Counted from the stretch's first letter, positions 17,347-26,949 are shown. The stretch: DNA of 64,000 nt from Streptomyces sp. S465 (GCF_026898115.1 NZ_CP114036.1:7000001-7064000); one strand, 5' to 3'. A program made the numbers and translations. Notes: a model not told the origin generated them from the letters alone.

Positions 17347-17781
17347 TCATCGGGCGGATCGGGCGGTCTGCTGCCGGTGCGCGCGGAAGTAGGCGCGGCT
17401 CCGCGGTGCGTACAGGAGGCTCACGCCGGTGCCCGAGGCCGCGATGGCCAGGACGGCCCGCACCGCGTACTCCGGCTGGAACGGGCCGCCCGGATCCGAG
17501 AACCCCCACATCACATGGGGCCCCAGATAGACCAGGAACAGCGCGGCGGTCACCGTCGCCGTGACGCACGCCGCGCGTCCGCCCCTGCGGATGCGGACGG
17601 CGGCACCGATGGTCACGAAGAGCAGCAGATACACGAACTGCGTCATCGACGGGTCGTTCACCGCGATCGTGGCGCTGAGCAGCGCCGAGGCGACCAGCAG
17701 CACGGCGGCCGCGGTGATGTGTCCGGGACGCTGGGGCGGGGGAGGTCCGGGCCAGTTGGTGTCGTCCGATGAACCGGTCAT
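17347..17781 (-). CDS. Small membrane protein, four predicted helices, function unknown
   Basis: 144 aa. After a short Pro-rich cytoplasmic start (TNWPGPPPPQRPG), four hydrophobic stretches are visible, centred on AAAVLLVASALLSA, FVYLLLFVTIGAAV, VTATVTAALFLVYL and AVLAIAASGTGVSLLY, separated by a basic loop RIRRGGR. AAGGAGGG 6 bp upstream fixes ATG 17781. It is divergent from the FHA gene across a 212-bp spacer that should hold both promoters. No family recognised. Confidence 0.7.
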   Translation of the reverse strand: MTGSSDDTNWPGPPPPQRPGHITAAAVLLVASALLSATIAVNDPSMTQFVYLLLFVTIGAAVRIRRGGRAACVTATVTAALFLVYLGPHVMWGFSDPGGPFQPEYAVRAVLAIAASGTGVSLLYAPRSRAYFRAHRQQTARSAR

Positions 17782-17993
17782 GGTGCCCTCCTTGTCTTCT
17801 CGCCCGGCGGCCGGGGGCCGGCGCCGGGCCGTGCCCGGCATCATCCGGCCGAACCTCCGGGACCCGTCCCGTCCGGGACGCGGCACCGTGCGTGTGGACG
17901 GGCTCGCCGTGGGGAGGGGTCCCGAAGGGGGCGCGGATCCTGGTGGTCGCGCCCGTGCACTGCCGAGCACCCCCCGACCCGAGGAGACGTCCG

Positions 17994-18782
17994 ATGCCCC
18001 TCTCCACCAGCCTCGCGCGCGGAGTCGCGCCCACCACGCCCGGCACGCTCCACGCCCGCACCGTGACCGGCGATCTCAGCGCCCCGCCGCGGCCCGGCCT
18101 GACGGTCTGCTTCGGGCGCGGTGAGAAGCCGGACGTGGACCTGGGCGTGGGCGTGGACGATCTCCGGGTGAGCAGGCGGCACGGCGAGCTGACCTACCGT
18201 CATGGGCAGTGGTGGCTGCGCAACACCGGGCGGCAGCTCGTCCGGCTGCCCCGCGGCCGGATGATGCACCTCAGCTCCGAGCCGATCCCGCTCGCCACCG
18301 GCTACACCCCGCTGTTCGTCAAGGGTTCCGGCTACCGGGAGCACCTGGTCGAGCTGTACGTGGCGGGCCACGACGACCAGGGACCGGTCTCGCGGCGGCG
18401 CGCCGCCACCGTGCGGCCCGAGACCTGGGAACTCGACGACGACGAACGGCTGCTCCTGGTCGTCCTCGGCCAGCGCTACCTGCTGTACGAGGAGGACCCC
18501 AGACCCATGACGTACGCCATGGCGGCCAGGCAACTCGGCTACCTCCGCCCGGACGCGGGCTGGAACGAGCGCAAGATCGAGTACCGGATCGAGGCCGTAC
18601 GCCGCCGTCTGCACCGCACCGGCTTCAGATACCCGCTGCTGCACGACCCGTCGCAGGGCCGCCCCGCCGACAACGCCCTGCTGCACAACCTGCTCAAGGG
18701 GCTGGTGGAGTCCACCACGCTCGTACCGCCGGACCTGGATCTGATGGAGGACGACTCCGACTGGTCCGACCCCGCGCCCTGA
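17994..18782 (+). CDS. FHA-domain protein
   Basis: 262 aa, cytoplasmic. Residues about 35-105 form a forkhead-associated fold with the phosphothreonine-binding core FGRGEKPDV and SRRHGEL, followed by the WWLRNTG strand. Such domains bind Ser/Thr-kinase-phosphorylated partners. The C-terminal half (about 140-240, ERLLLVVLGQRYL, MAARQLGYLR, KIEYRIEAVRRRL) looks like a winged-helix domain, so a phospho-dependent DNA-binding or adaptor role is plausible but unproven. GAGGAG sits 8 bp before ATG 17994. No Ser/Thr kinase is encoded nearby. Confidence 0.82.
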   Translation: MPLSTSLARGVAPTTPGTLHARTVTGDLSAPPRPGLTVCFGRGEKPDVDLGVGVDDLRVSRRHGELTYRHGQWWLRNTGRQLVRLPRGRMMHLSSEPIPLATGYTPLFVKGSGYREHLVELYVAGHDDQGPVSRRRAATVRPETWELDDDERLLLVVLGQRYLLYEEDPRPMTYAMAARQLGYLRPDAGWNERKIEYRIEAVRRRLHRTGFRYPLLHDPSQGRPADNALLHNLLKGLVESTTLVPPDLDLMEDDSDWSDPAP

Positions 18783-19564
18783 ACGTACCACTTTGCGCAG
18801 ATTGCGGATGCAGTGAGTCACTGGCGTTCCTGATCGAAAGCGGTTGAGCATGAGGGAAGGCACAGGGTCCGGCGAGCAGACGGCGGCGGCGGACGGCGGT
18901 GCCCGTGCACCGGCCGTGAGTCCGGCGCCCTCAGCCACCACCGGCGGCGCCACGGAAGCCCTCGTCTCCCCGGTCACCTTGCTCTGGTACCCGATTGCCG
19001 CAGTGTGTTCGCCGTGCTGCTGGTTTCGGGTGAGGCTGTGACCGACGATGCGCCCGCTTCCCGCCCGCGCCGTCCGGCGCGGTGACGATCGCGCGACTGG
19101 AAGGGGCAACCGGCCATGGTCGCGGCTTGCGAGGGGGGCCGATCTCGGTGAATCTGGAACCGACAGGAGGGCAGGCAAAGCGGGTAATTGTCGCCAACTG
19201 GACTGCACGGGACAGTCGATCCGCTTCGGTTCCCGCTATGCCCCGGTGCGGACGACGAAGGCTTTCGTACGTACCTCTGCTCGTGTCTCGGCGCGGGGTA
19301 GCACCGGGCCACGGGAAGACCCGACGCCGGGGCACGAGGAGGCCGACGGGCGGAAGCCAGGAGCAGCGCGTTCCAGACCCCGGTCGGACGATCGCGATCT
19401 TCGGAGGGAGCGTCTCCTGAGCGGACTGGCGACGGGTCGGCCCGACTCCCCACGCATGGCGCACGCCTGTACATAGGGGGTGGGGCGCGCCTTCGAGACG
19501 CGCACGTGGCCGGTGTCGTGGGGTGTGTGCGGAAAGCCCGCGAGCGGTCAAGGAGTGTAACGGC
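18783..19564. other. 782-bp spacer without a convincing gene
   Basis: Neither strand shows codon-biased reading of useful length here. A 65-codon frame from TTG 18844 (ending in a hydrophobic LLWYPIAAVCSPCCW) is possible but unsupported. The stretch separates conserved-order genes from the sugar island and may contain the island boundary and the GH15 promoter. No direct repeats typical of an attachment site were noticed. Confidence 0.4.
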
Positions 19565-21392
19565 ATGCACGATCCCGACCCACCGTTCCGGCCGGTTCGT
19601 CGGCCGGACGGGTACCTGCCCCTCGAGGACCTCGGCCTCATCGGGGACGGCACCACCGCGGCACTCGTCGGCCTCGACGGCACCATCCCGTGGATGTGCT
19701 TGCCCCGGTTCGACTCCGAACCAGTCTTCTGCGCGCTACTGGATCACGCACGGGGCGGTCACTTCGCCGTGGCACCCGAGAACCTGCGCGAAGCGCGGCA
19801 ACGGTATGAGACGGACACCGGCGTGCTGCACACGGAACTGCGCAGTGACACCGGCGTGGTGCGCGTCACGGACGCCATGGTCCTCCGCTCGGGTGCCGAT
19901 CTCTCCGACGACGCTCCGTCGAGCCGCGGGGAACTGGTCCGCTCGGTCACGGTCCTGGAGGGATCCGTACGCCTCGCCGTGGAGCTGGAGCCACGCGGCG
20001 GCGCGCAGACCCACCACCTGTACAGCGGACTGGAGGTGCGGCCGGCTCACTCCGCCGGTCTGCGTCTTCACCTACGGTCCAACCGCTCCGTGGACGGCCT
20101 GCGGACCGTACACGACCTGAGGCAGGGGGACCGCCTCGACGTTGTGCTGTCCTGGGGGCGCTTCCACCGCCACCACCGCTTCGACCCCGACGCGATGGTG
20201 CACCAGACAGTCGACGCGTGGCGGCGGTGGATGTGGGCCTTCGACTACGCCGGGCCCCCAGCACGCCCTCGCCCGGCGTGCCGCGATCACGCTGAAGATG
20301 TGCGACGACTGGGGCAACGGTGCACTCGTCGCCGCCCCCACATCGTCCCTGCCCGCGCCCATCGGGGGAATTCGGAACTGGGACTACCGCTACGCCTGGA
20401 TCCGGGATGCCGCGTTCGCGGTCTTCGCACTGCGCCGCATCGGCTTCGACGGTGAGGCCGACGCCTTCCTCGGCTGGGTCCTCGACGCGTTCGAGCGCAG
20501 CCGCCGACCTCGCATCATGTACACCCTGGACGGCGATCAAGTGCCGGACGAAATCGAGGACGCCGGACTGGAGGGCTACCGCGGCTCCGCACCCGTCCGC
20601 TGGGGCAACGGCGCCGCCGACCAGCGACAGCACGACGTGTACGGCGAGATCCTGGACTGCGCTGACCAGTGGCTGCGTCGAGGAAGCGAGATCCAGCCCG
20701 CGATGTGGGCCGGTCTGGCCGGCCTCACCGACGCGGCCGGACGCGCCTGGCGCCAACCGGACCAGGGCATCTGGGAGGTCCGGAGTGACGGCCGCCCCTT
20801 CACCTACTCCGCCGGTCTGTGCCAGGTGGCTCTGGACCGGGGGGCCCAGATCGCCGAGCGCCTGGGACTGCCCGGCGACGCCGGCCGCTGGCGTGCCGAG
20901 GCCGGCCGGCTGCGCGACCTCATTCTGGAGCAGTCCTGGGACGAGAGAGCACAGACGCTGAGCGTCTACCTGGACGGCGGCGGCATCGTCGACGCGAGTC
21001 TGTTGAACCTGCCGCTGCGCCATGTCGTACCGGTCGACCATCCGCGGATGGTGGCAACCACCCGCGCCGTCGCCGAGCGCCTCTCGGCCGGCGACGGGCT
21101 GCTCTACCGCTACCTGCACGAAGAGCACCCCGACGGCCTCGCGGGCGATGAGGGTGCCTTCGTTCTGTGCTCCTTCTGGATGGTCGACAACCTGATCGGC
21201 CAGGGCAGGGTCGAAGAGGCCGAGGAACTGTACACGTCGCTGTGCTCGCGAGCGAGTCCTCTGGGGCTGCTGTCGGAGCAGATCTCCCCGACCACGGGAG
21301 CCTTCATGGGCAATTTCCCCCAGGCGTTCAGCCACATCGGCGTCATCGCCAGCGGAGTCAACCTCGACCGGGCGAAGGGCGGTTCCCGATGA
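19565..21392 (+). pseudogene. GH15 glucoamylase/trehalase-like gene with a +1 frameshift
   Basis: The first part (MHDPDPPFRPV to WAFDYAGP) and the second part (QHALARRAAITLKM to LDRAKGGSR) match one glycoside hydrolase family 15 protein, but they lie in different frames. The switch falls in the run of five C at 20255-20259. Removing one C restores a continuous 608-codon gene (the 1828-nt span minus one is divisible by three). The (alpha/alpha)6-barrel markers IRNWDYRYAWIRDAAF and SEQISPTTGAFMGNFPQ, the latter with the general-base Glu, are intact. AAGGAG precedes ATG 19565. The end overlaps the next gene as ATGA. Either a recent inactivation or a sequencing error in a homopolymer; the protein is otherwise well preserved. 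Confidence 0.88.
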
Positions 21393-22789
21393 CCGTACGG
21401 CGACTCGCCGTCTTCGGCGGGACGGGCGACCTCATGGGCCGCTACCTCCTTCCGGCGCTGGCCGCCTTGCGCGCGGCGGGACATCTCGACGACCGGTTCA
21501 GCCTGGTGGCCGCCAGCCGGGAGAACTGGGACCGGAAGCGGTACCAGGAGTGGGCGGGCGACCAACTCGACAAGCACGGAGCCGGCTTCCCGGCCGACGT
21601 CCGGAGGGCCGTCACGGCCTCGGCGGACTACCGCAGGGCCGATGTCACGAACCCCGCGGACGTCGCGGCGGTCGTCGCCGGTGATGACCCCGCAGCCGTC
21701 TATCTCGCGCTTCCCCCCGCCCTCTTCCCGGACACGGTGACCGCGCTCCACGAGGCGGGGCTGCCCCGGGGCAGCCGCGTCGTCCTGGAAAAGCCCTTCG
21801 GCGAGGACCTCGCCGGCGCCCAGGAACTGAACCGGCTGCTCGCGGACCTCGTGCCCGAGCGCGCCGTCTTCCGGGTCGATCACTTCCTGGCCATGACGAC
21901 CGTCCAGAACGTTCTCGGCAGCAGGCTCGCCAATCGGGTCCTGGAACCCATCTGGAACAGCACCCACATCGCCGAGATCGAGATCGTCTGGGACGAGACC
22001 CTCGCATTGGAAGGAAGGGCCGGCTACTACGATCACGTGGGCGCGCTGAAGGACATGGTGCAGAACCACCTGTTGCAACTGCTGTGTCTGGTCGCCATGG
22101 AGCCACCGCTCACCCTCGGTGAGCGAGACCTGCGCGACCGCAAGGTCGACGTGCTGCGCTCGGTACGGCTGCTGACCGACCAGGAGATCGTGGAGCGCAC
22201 GCGTCGCGCCCGCTACTCATCCGGCACGTGCGGTGGCCATGAAGTGCCCGCCTACACCGACGAGCAAGGCGTGGACGCGCGGCGCGGGACGGAGACCCTC
22301 GCCGAGATCGATCTGGAACTGGACAGCTGGCGCTGGGCGGGCACCCGGTTCCGCCTGCGCAGCGGCAAGGCCCTGGGCAGGGACCGCAAGGAGGTCGCGG
22401 TGCGCTTCCGTTCCGTTCCGCACCTGCCGTTCGGGGAGGACCAGGACGTCCGGCCCAACGTGCTGCGCTTCGGACTGGAGCCGGAAAGCCTCAGCCTGGA
22501 CATGACCGCCATCGGCTCGCGTGCCGAGGCCCTCACGCAGCTCTCGTTGGGCGCCCGCATGGACGCTCCCGCTCTGCCGGCCTACGGCCGTCTGCTGATG
22601 GACGTTCTCGACGGGGACCCGGCCCTGTCGATCCGCGGAGACGAGGCCGAGGAGGCGTGGCGCGTCGTCGAACCGGTCCTGTCCGCCTGGGAAAGGGGCC
22701 TCGTGCCCCTCGACGAGTATCCGGCCGGCTCGGACGGACCGCCGCCGCGCCACACCACTGCGGGGCGGCGGGACGACTCGCTGCACTAG
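21389..22789 (+). CDS. zwf: Divergent glucose-6-phosphate dehydrogenase-family protein
   Basis: A 466-aa Zwf-family NAD(P)-dependent dehydrogenase. The N-terminal Rossmann motif is GGTGDLMGRYLLPAL and the catalytic QNH (His227) is present, with its Asp partner (Asp164). However, the sugar-phosphate motif DHYLGKE of ordinary G6PDH reads DHFLAMT here (164-170): Tyr to Phe and Lys to Met at positions known to contact the phosphate. The enzyme may therefore use a different or non-phosphorylated sugar. It overlaps the GH15 gene by 4 bp, implying coupled translation, and is followed by a gluconokinase relic. The symbol reflects the family, not a proven activity. Confidence 0.85.
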   Translation: MTVRRLAVFGGTGDLMGRYLLPALAALRAAGHLDDRFSLVAASRENWDRKRYQEWAGDQLDKHGAGFPADVRRAVTASADYRRADVTNPADVAAVVAGDDPAAVYLALPPALFPDTVTALHEAGLPRGSRVVLEKPFGEDLAGAQELNRLLADLVPERAVFRVDHFLAMTTVQNVLGSRLANRVLEPIWNSTHIAEIEIVWDETLALEGRAGYYDHVGALKDMVQNHLLQLLCLVAMEPPLTLGERDLRDRKVDVLRSVRLLTDQEIVERTRRARYSSGTCGGHEVPAYTDEQGVDARRGTETLAEIDLELDSWRWAGTRFRLRSGKALGRDRKEVAVRFRSVPHLPFGEDQDVRPNVLRFGLEPESLSLDMTAIGSRAEALTQLSLGARMDAPALPAYGRLLMDVLDGDPALSIRGDEAEEAWRVVEPVLSAWERGLVPLDEYPAGSDGPPPRHTTAGRRDDSLH

Positions 22790-22849
22790 CGCCCGGCTGC
22801 ACCGTCCGGCCGACGGAGTGATCTCGACAGACCTCTCCTTGTGCCGTCG

Positions 22850-23007
22850 TCACAGGAGGGAGTGTCCGGGGCCGGGAAGTCGACCGTCGCCCGGGAGCCG
22901 GCCGACCGCCTGGTGCGCTGCGGCGGCGCTACCGGGACACGTTGAGGTCGGCCTGCCCCGCCGTGTTCATCCCCGAGACCCTGCTCGACTCCCAGCTCGC
23001 GACGCAC
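22850..23007 (+). pseudogene. Gluconokinase relic
   Basis: Two fragments of a gluconokinase survive in different frames. The P-loop GVSGAGKSTVARE is read from 22859, and the signature LLDSQLAT is read from 22981-23004, preceded by PETLLDS. The roughly 100 residues that normally lie between are deleted. A stop follows the first fragment near 22945. Gluconokinase commonly accompanies G6PDH-family genes, which fits the position directly after zwf. Called from two short motifs, so moderate confidence. Confidence 0.6.
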
Positions 23008-23081
23008 AGGCGCCGCCGTCCGGGCCGGTCCGCGCGGGTACGGGGTCCTCCTGAGCTGGTCGGCCGCCCCGATGCCACCGC

Positions 23082-23891
23082 TCACGCTGTGTCCCGAACG
23101 ATGGCGACCGGGCAGTGCGCGTGGTACAGGAGTGCTTGGCTCACCGAGCCCAGGAGCAGTCCGGAGAAGCCACCGCGTCCCCGAGCTCCGGCCACCATCA
23201 ACTGCGCGTTCCGGCTCGCTTCGATCAGGACCTCGCGGATCTCACCGCTCAGCACTTGCTGCCTGACGGTGATGTCCGGATACCTTTCCCTGTGACCGGC
23301 GACTGACAGGGCCAGCAGACGTTCCGCGCTCTCCGCTCCCGTGCCAGGCGGCGCCAGGTCGGGCTGCCACGCGTGCACGGCGTAAATCTCGGACCCCCGC
23401 AAGGACGCTTCGGCGAAGGCGAACTCGACGGCCTTCTCACCTTCCGGGGAGCCGTCGACGGCCAGTACCACCGGCCCGATGTCATCTGGCTCCTCACGGA
23501 CCACCAGTACCGGACAATGGCTTTGACCGACCAGGGACACCGCGGTCGAACCCAGCAGCATACCGACGAACTTCCCGATGCCCCGGCGGCCGACGACCAC
23601 CAGATCCGCGGTTCGCGACTCGGCCGACAGCACGGGCGCCGCGTCGCCGACGACCACGGCATGGGTGACGTCCACCTCGGGCACCACACTGCGGGCGTGT
23701 TCTGCGGCGTCGTGGGCCAGGCGGTGGATCGGCGTCGGATCCAGTGGCGCGTACATGGGCCTGACCGGCCAGCTCAGGGCGTGCACCACACGGAGCCTCG
23801 CACCACGCCTCCTGGCTTCCCGTGCGGCCTGTGCCACGGCGGCGTCGCTCGAGGACGAGCCATCCACTCCCACGACGACCAGACCACTCAT
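23082..23891 (-). CDS. Universal stress protein, tandem UspA domains
   Basis: 269 aa with two Usp domains (about 1-135 and 140-269). Each begins with a VVGVDGS / VLAVDGSPEG strand-loop and ends with the ATP-binding signature GxxGxxxx...GS: GRRGIGKFVGMLLGS and GARGRGGFSGLLLGS. Both signatures look complete, so ATP binding is expected. Proteins of this type support stress and low-oxygen survival in actinobacteria. It is convergent with the zwf end of the island and faces the dehydrogenase gene upstream on the same strand, 102 bp away. Confidence 0.93.
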   Translation of the reverse strand: MSGLVVVGVDGSSSSDAAVAQAAREARRRGARLRVVHALSWPVRPMYAPLDPTPIHRLAHDAAEHARSVVPEVDVTHAVVVGDAAPVLSAESRTADLVVVGRRGIGKFVGMLLGSTAVSLVGQSHCPVLVVREEPDDIGPVVLAVDGSPEGEKAVEFAFAEASLRGSEIYAVHAWQPDLAPPGTGAESAERLLALSVAGHRERYPDITVRQQVLSGEIREVLIEASRNAQLMVAGARGRGGFSGLLLGSVSQALLYHAHCPVAIVRDTA

Positions 23892-23993
23892 TGTGCCTCC
23901 ACGTTCGCGTCGTTCCAGTCCCGTCAGGCACTCCAGGTCCGAGCCTCACTCCGGCCGAGCCCCGCCGCCAGTCGGCCGGAGACGGGCGGACGG

Positions 23994-25034
23994 TCATGAC
24001 CCGGAGGAGGGAGGGCCGTCGCGGGGCGGGCGGGACTCGGCCGGCAGTCGGTTCACCGGGAAACGCGCCGGCTGCCCGGTCAGCACCCTTACGGCTTCCT
24101 CGGCGGCGATGGTCCGTACCGTCCTGACGGCTTCCTCCGAGTAGTAGGCCGCGTGGGGGGTGACGACCACGTTGGGCAGTTCGAGGAGGGTATTCGTCGG
24201 AAGCCATGCGCGCTGTTTCGCGGGTTCCTCCTCGATGTCGTCCAGCGCCGCACCGGCGATCCATCCCTCGGTGAGTGCCTGGTGGAGCGCCGCGTCGTCC
24301 ACGATCGGTCCGCGCGCCGTGTTGACGAGGACGGCGGTCGGCTTCATCCGCCGGAGCGTCGCGCGGTCGAAGGTGTGGTGTGTCTGCGGGGTGAGCGGCG
24401 TCTGGACCACCACGTGGTCGGAGCCTTCCACCAAGTCGTCGAAGGACACCGGCCGGACCCGGGCACCCCGGATCACGGACTGGTCGATGAACGGGTCATG
24501 GGCCCAGACCTCGACGCCGAACGCCTTCACGCGTTCGGCGATGAGCCGTGCGATGGCCCCGAACGACAGCAGGCCCAGTACCTGTCCCCGCAGTCTGTGG
24601 ATGGGCATCCCGGTCTTCCAGTGCCATTCGCCCTGCCGGGTCGCCCGGTCGTACCGGCAGATCTTCCGGGCGGCCGCGAGCCAGAGCGCGACGGCGTGGT
24701 CGGCGACCTCTTCGGCGCACCACTCGCTCGGGGCGTTCGTGACCTGGATGCCGTGCCGGGTGGCGGCATCGATGTCGACGATGTCCACGCCGGTGCCGTA
24801 GCGGGCGATCACCCGGCAGCGGGTCAACGCGGCGACGGCGCGGGAGCCGACGCGCGCGTACTGGGTCAGCACGCCGTCGGCCTCGCGTCCCGCCTCGATC
24901 ACCTCGTCCTCGCTCTTGCACTGCGCGGCGAGGAGCCGCAGTCCGGCACCTTCGACGATCGCGCGTTCGATGTCCGCATCGCCGAAGTCGGAGTCGGCGA
25001 TCAGAATCGTTCCGGGGGAGTCAGTGCGAGTCAC
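23994..25034 (-). CDS. D-2-hydroxyacid dehydrogenase (CtBP/phosphoglycerate dehydrogenase-like)
   Basis: 346 aa, cytoplasmic NAD-dependent 2-hydroxyacid dehydrogenase. The Rossmann part carries LGLLSFGAIARLIA, a CtBP-type GxxxFG variant of the NAD loop, then a dinucleotide Asp in AHDPF. Catalytic Arg lies in NTARGPIVDD, Glu in DDIEEEP and His in VTPHAAYYS. GTG 25034 (VTRTDSPGTIL) is chosen because it overlaps the dehydratase stop by 14 bp, as expected in a coupled operon; frames further upstream run inside that gene. With a sugar-acid dehydratase as partner, a keto- or hydroxy-acid intermediate of aldonate breakdown is the likely substrate (inference). Confidence 0.87.
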   Translation of the reverse strand: MTRTDSPGTILIADSDFGDADIERAIVEGAGLRLLAAQCKSEDEVIEAGREADGVLTQYARVGSRAVAALTRCRVIARYGTGVDIVDIDAATRHGIQVTNAPSEWCAEEVADHAVALWLAAARKICRYDRATRQGEWHWKTGMPIHRLRGQVLGLLSFGAIARLIAERVKAFGVEVWAHDPFIDQSVIRGARVRPVSFDDLVEGSDHVVVQTPLTPQTHHTFDRATLRRMKPTAVLVNTARGPIVDDAALHQALTEGWIAGAALDDIEEEPAKQRAWLPTNTLLELPNVVVTPHAAYYSEEAVRTVRTIAAEEAVRVLTGQPARFPVNRLPAESRPPRDGPPSSGS

Positions 25035-26811
25035 GGGGGATCCCCTTCGTGTGGACGAGGTCCTGGTACGCCACGGCAAGCTCCAGACAGGCTCCGCTGT
25101 CCAGTTGGCCGACCGTGGCACGGTAGATCTCCTGCCACGGTGTCTGGTGTTCCAGGGCGGGAGGTGTGTGGGCGGCCCGCCGCGCGGCGATCTCCTCGTC
25201 CGACAGGAGGACGTCGACGCGTGCGTTGTCCAGGTCGACCCGGACCCGGTCACCGCTGCGCAGGATGGCGAGGTTGCCGTCGACCGCCGCTTCGGGGCTG
25301 GCGTTGAGGATGGACGGCGCGTCCGACGTGCCGCTCTGCCGGCCGTCTCCGAGCGCGGGCAGCGCGGTGATGCCTCGTTGGACCAGCCCCGCGGGAAGTT
25401 CCATGTTCACGACCTCGGCCGAGCCCGGATACCCGACGGGCCCGGTGTACCGGATGACGAGGAGACAGTCCTGGTCGATGTCCAGCTCCGGGTCCTCGAT
25501 GCGGGCGTGGTAGTCCTCGGGCCCGTCGAAGACGACGGCGCGGAACTCGAACACCGACGGACCGCCGGAGTGCGGCAGCCCACGGGCCCGGAAGCTGTCC
25601 CCGATGACCGACGTCTTCATGATCGCGGAGTCGAATAGGTTTCCGGTCAGGACGAGCAGTCCGCCGCTCGTGGTCACGGGGTCGTGGAAGGGGCGGATGA
25701 CCGCCGGATCGGCGGGCGGGGCGTTCTCCAGGTTCTCGGCCAGGGAGCGGCCCGAGACGGTCATGGCGTCGCCGTGCAGGCGTCCCGCTTCCAGCAGCGA
25801 CCGCATGACCGCTGGGACGCCGCCGGCGCGGTAGAAGTCCTCGCCGAGGAACTCTCCAGCGGGAGCGAGGTTCACCAGTACCGGGATGTCGCGCCCGACG
25901 TGCTGCCAGTCCTGGTTGGACAGGTCCACACCGGCGTGCCGGGCGATGGCGTTGATGTGGACGGGCGCGTTGGTCGACGCCGCGATGGCCGACGCGACGA
26001 CGATCGAGTTCTCGAAGGCGTGCCGGGTCATGATCTTGCGCGGGGGCAGGTCCTCTCGCACCAGGGCCACCGCTCGCAGGCCCGTCTCATAGGCCATCTG
26101 CGCCCGTTCGTTGTAGGGGGCCGGGATCGCCGCACAGCCGGGAAGGGACATGCCCAGTGCCTCGGCCAGACTGTTCATCGACAGTGCGGTGCCCATCGTG
26201 TTGCAGTGTCCGATGCTGGGCGCGGAGGCGGTCACCCGTGCCATGTACTCGTCGTGGTCGATCTCTCCGCTGGCCAGAAGCCGCTTCGACTGCCAGATCA
26301 CCAGCCCCGAGCCCGTGCGCATACCGTTGTGATAGCCGTTGAGCATTGGTCCCCCGGACAGCACGATCGCCGGGATGTTCACCGTCGCCGCCGCGGTCAG
26401 GCAGGCGGGCGTTGTCTTGTCGCAGCCGGTCGTCAGGACCACCCCGTCGAGCGGGTATCCGTAGAGGACTTCGACCAGTCCGAGATAGGCGAGGTTCCGG
26501 TCCAGTGCCGCGGTGGGACGTTTTCCGGTCTCCTGCAACGGATGGACGGGGAACTCGAGGGGGATTCCGCCACCGTCGCGGATTCCGTCCCTGACCCGCT
26601 CGGCGAGGGCGAGATGGTGACGGTTGCAGGGGACCAGGTCGTTGCCCGTCTGGGCGATTCCGATGATCGGCCGGCCCGACTGAAGCTCTGCCCGTGTGAG
26701 GCCGTAATTCAGGAACCGCTCGAGATACAGGGCCGTCATCTCCGGCTTTTCCGCGTTGTCCCACCATGCCTGGCTGCGCAGTTCCCCTGCGGTGCGCTCC
26801 GTCGGTGACAT
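25021..26811 (-). CDS. IlvD/Edd-family dehydratase, aldonate (xylonate/arabinonate) type
   Basis: A 596-aa [2Fe-2S] Mg-dependent dehydratase that removes water from a 2,3-dihydroxy acid to give a 2-keto-3-deoxy acid. The three cluster cysteines appear in LVPCNRHH, TTGCDKTTP and IGHCNTMGT. The stretches MTALYLERFLNYG, FPVHPLQETGKRPTA and GSAEVVNMELP match the pentonate dehydratase branch (Caulobacter xylonate and Rhizobium arabinonate dehydratases, from memory) far better than true IlvD. ATG 26811 (MSPTERT) has GAGGAG 8 bp upstream. It is the first gene of a two-gene operon with the dehydrogenase. Confidence 0.88.
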   Translation of the reverse strand: MSPTERTAGELRSQAWWDNAEKPEMTALYLERFLNYGLTRAELQSGRPIIGIAQTGNDLVPCNRHHLALAERVRDGIRDGGGIPLEFPVHPLQETGKRPTAALDRNLAYLGLVEVLYGYPLDGVVLTTGCDKTTPACLTAAATVNIPAIVLSGGPMLNGYHNGMRTGSGLVIWQSKRLLASGEIDHDEYMARVTASAPSIGHCNTMGTALSMNSLAEALGMSLPGCAAIPAPYNERAQMAYETGLRAVALVREDLPPRKIMTRHAFENSIVVASAIAASTNAPVHINAIARHAGVDLSNQDWQHVGRDIPVLVNLAPAGEFLGEDFYRAGGVPAVMRSLLEAGRLHGDAMTVSGRSLAENLENAPPADPAVIRPFHDPVTTSGGLLVLTGNLFDSAIMKTSVIGDSFRARGLPHSGGPSVFEFRAVVFDGPEDYHARIEDPELDIDQDCLLVIRYTGPVGYPGSAEVVNMELPAGLVQRGITALPALGDGRQSGTSDAPSILNASPEAAVDGNLAILRSGDRVRVDLDNARVDVLLSDEEIAARRAAHTPPALEHQTPWQEIYRATVGQLDSGACLELAVAYQDLVHTKGIPRDSH

Positions 26812-26949
26812 GCTCAGCTCCTCGCCGACCGGTCCGGGCTGTCGCCGCGAGACCGGGAAAGGAAGTCGAAGGTCCAAAAGCGCTGATTCGGCAGGTCGTG
26901 AGGTTCCGGTCCGACGTCGACAGGGTGCGGGTGGCGTTGTCACCCTCGC

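Noticed and set aside
18844..19041. 65-codon frame in the spacer after the FHA gene
   Set aside because: TTG start without a ribosome site, atypical composition and no recognisable family; left as unsupported.
19565..21392. Two separate GH15-related genes instead of one broken gene
   Set aside because: Neither half has a complete fold, the second has no proper start, and deleting one C joins them into a normal-length protein.
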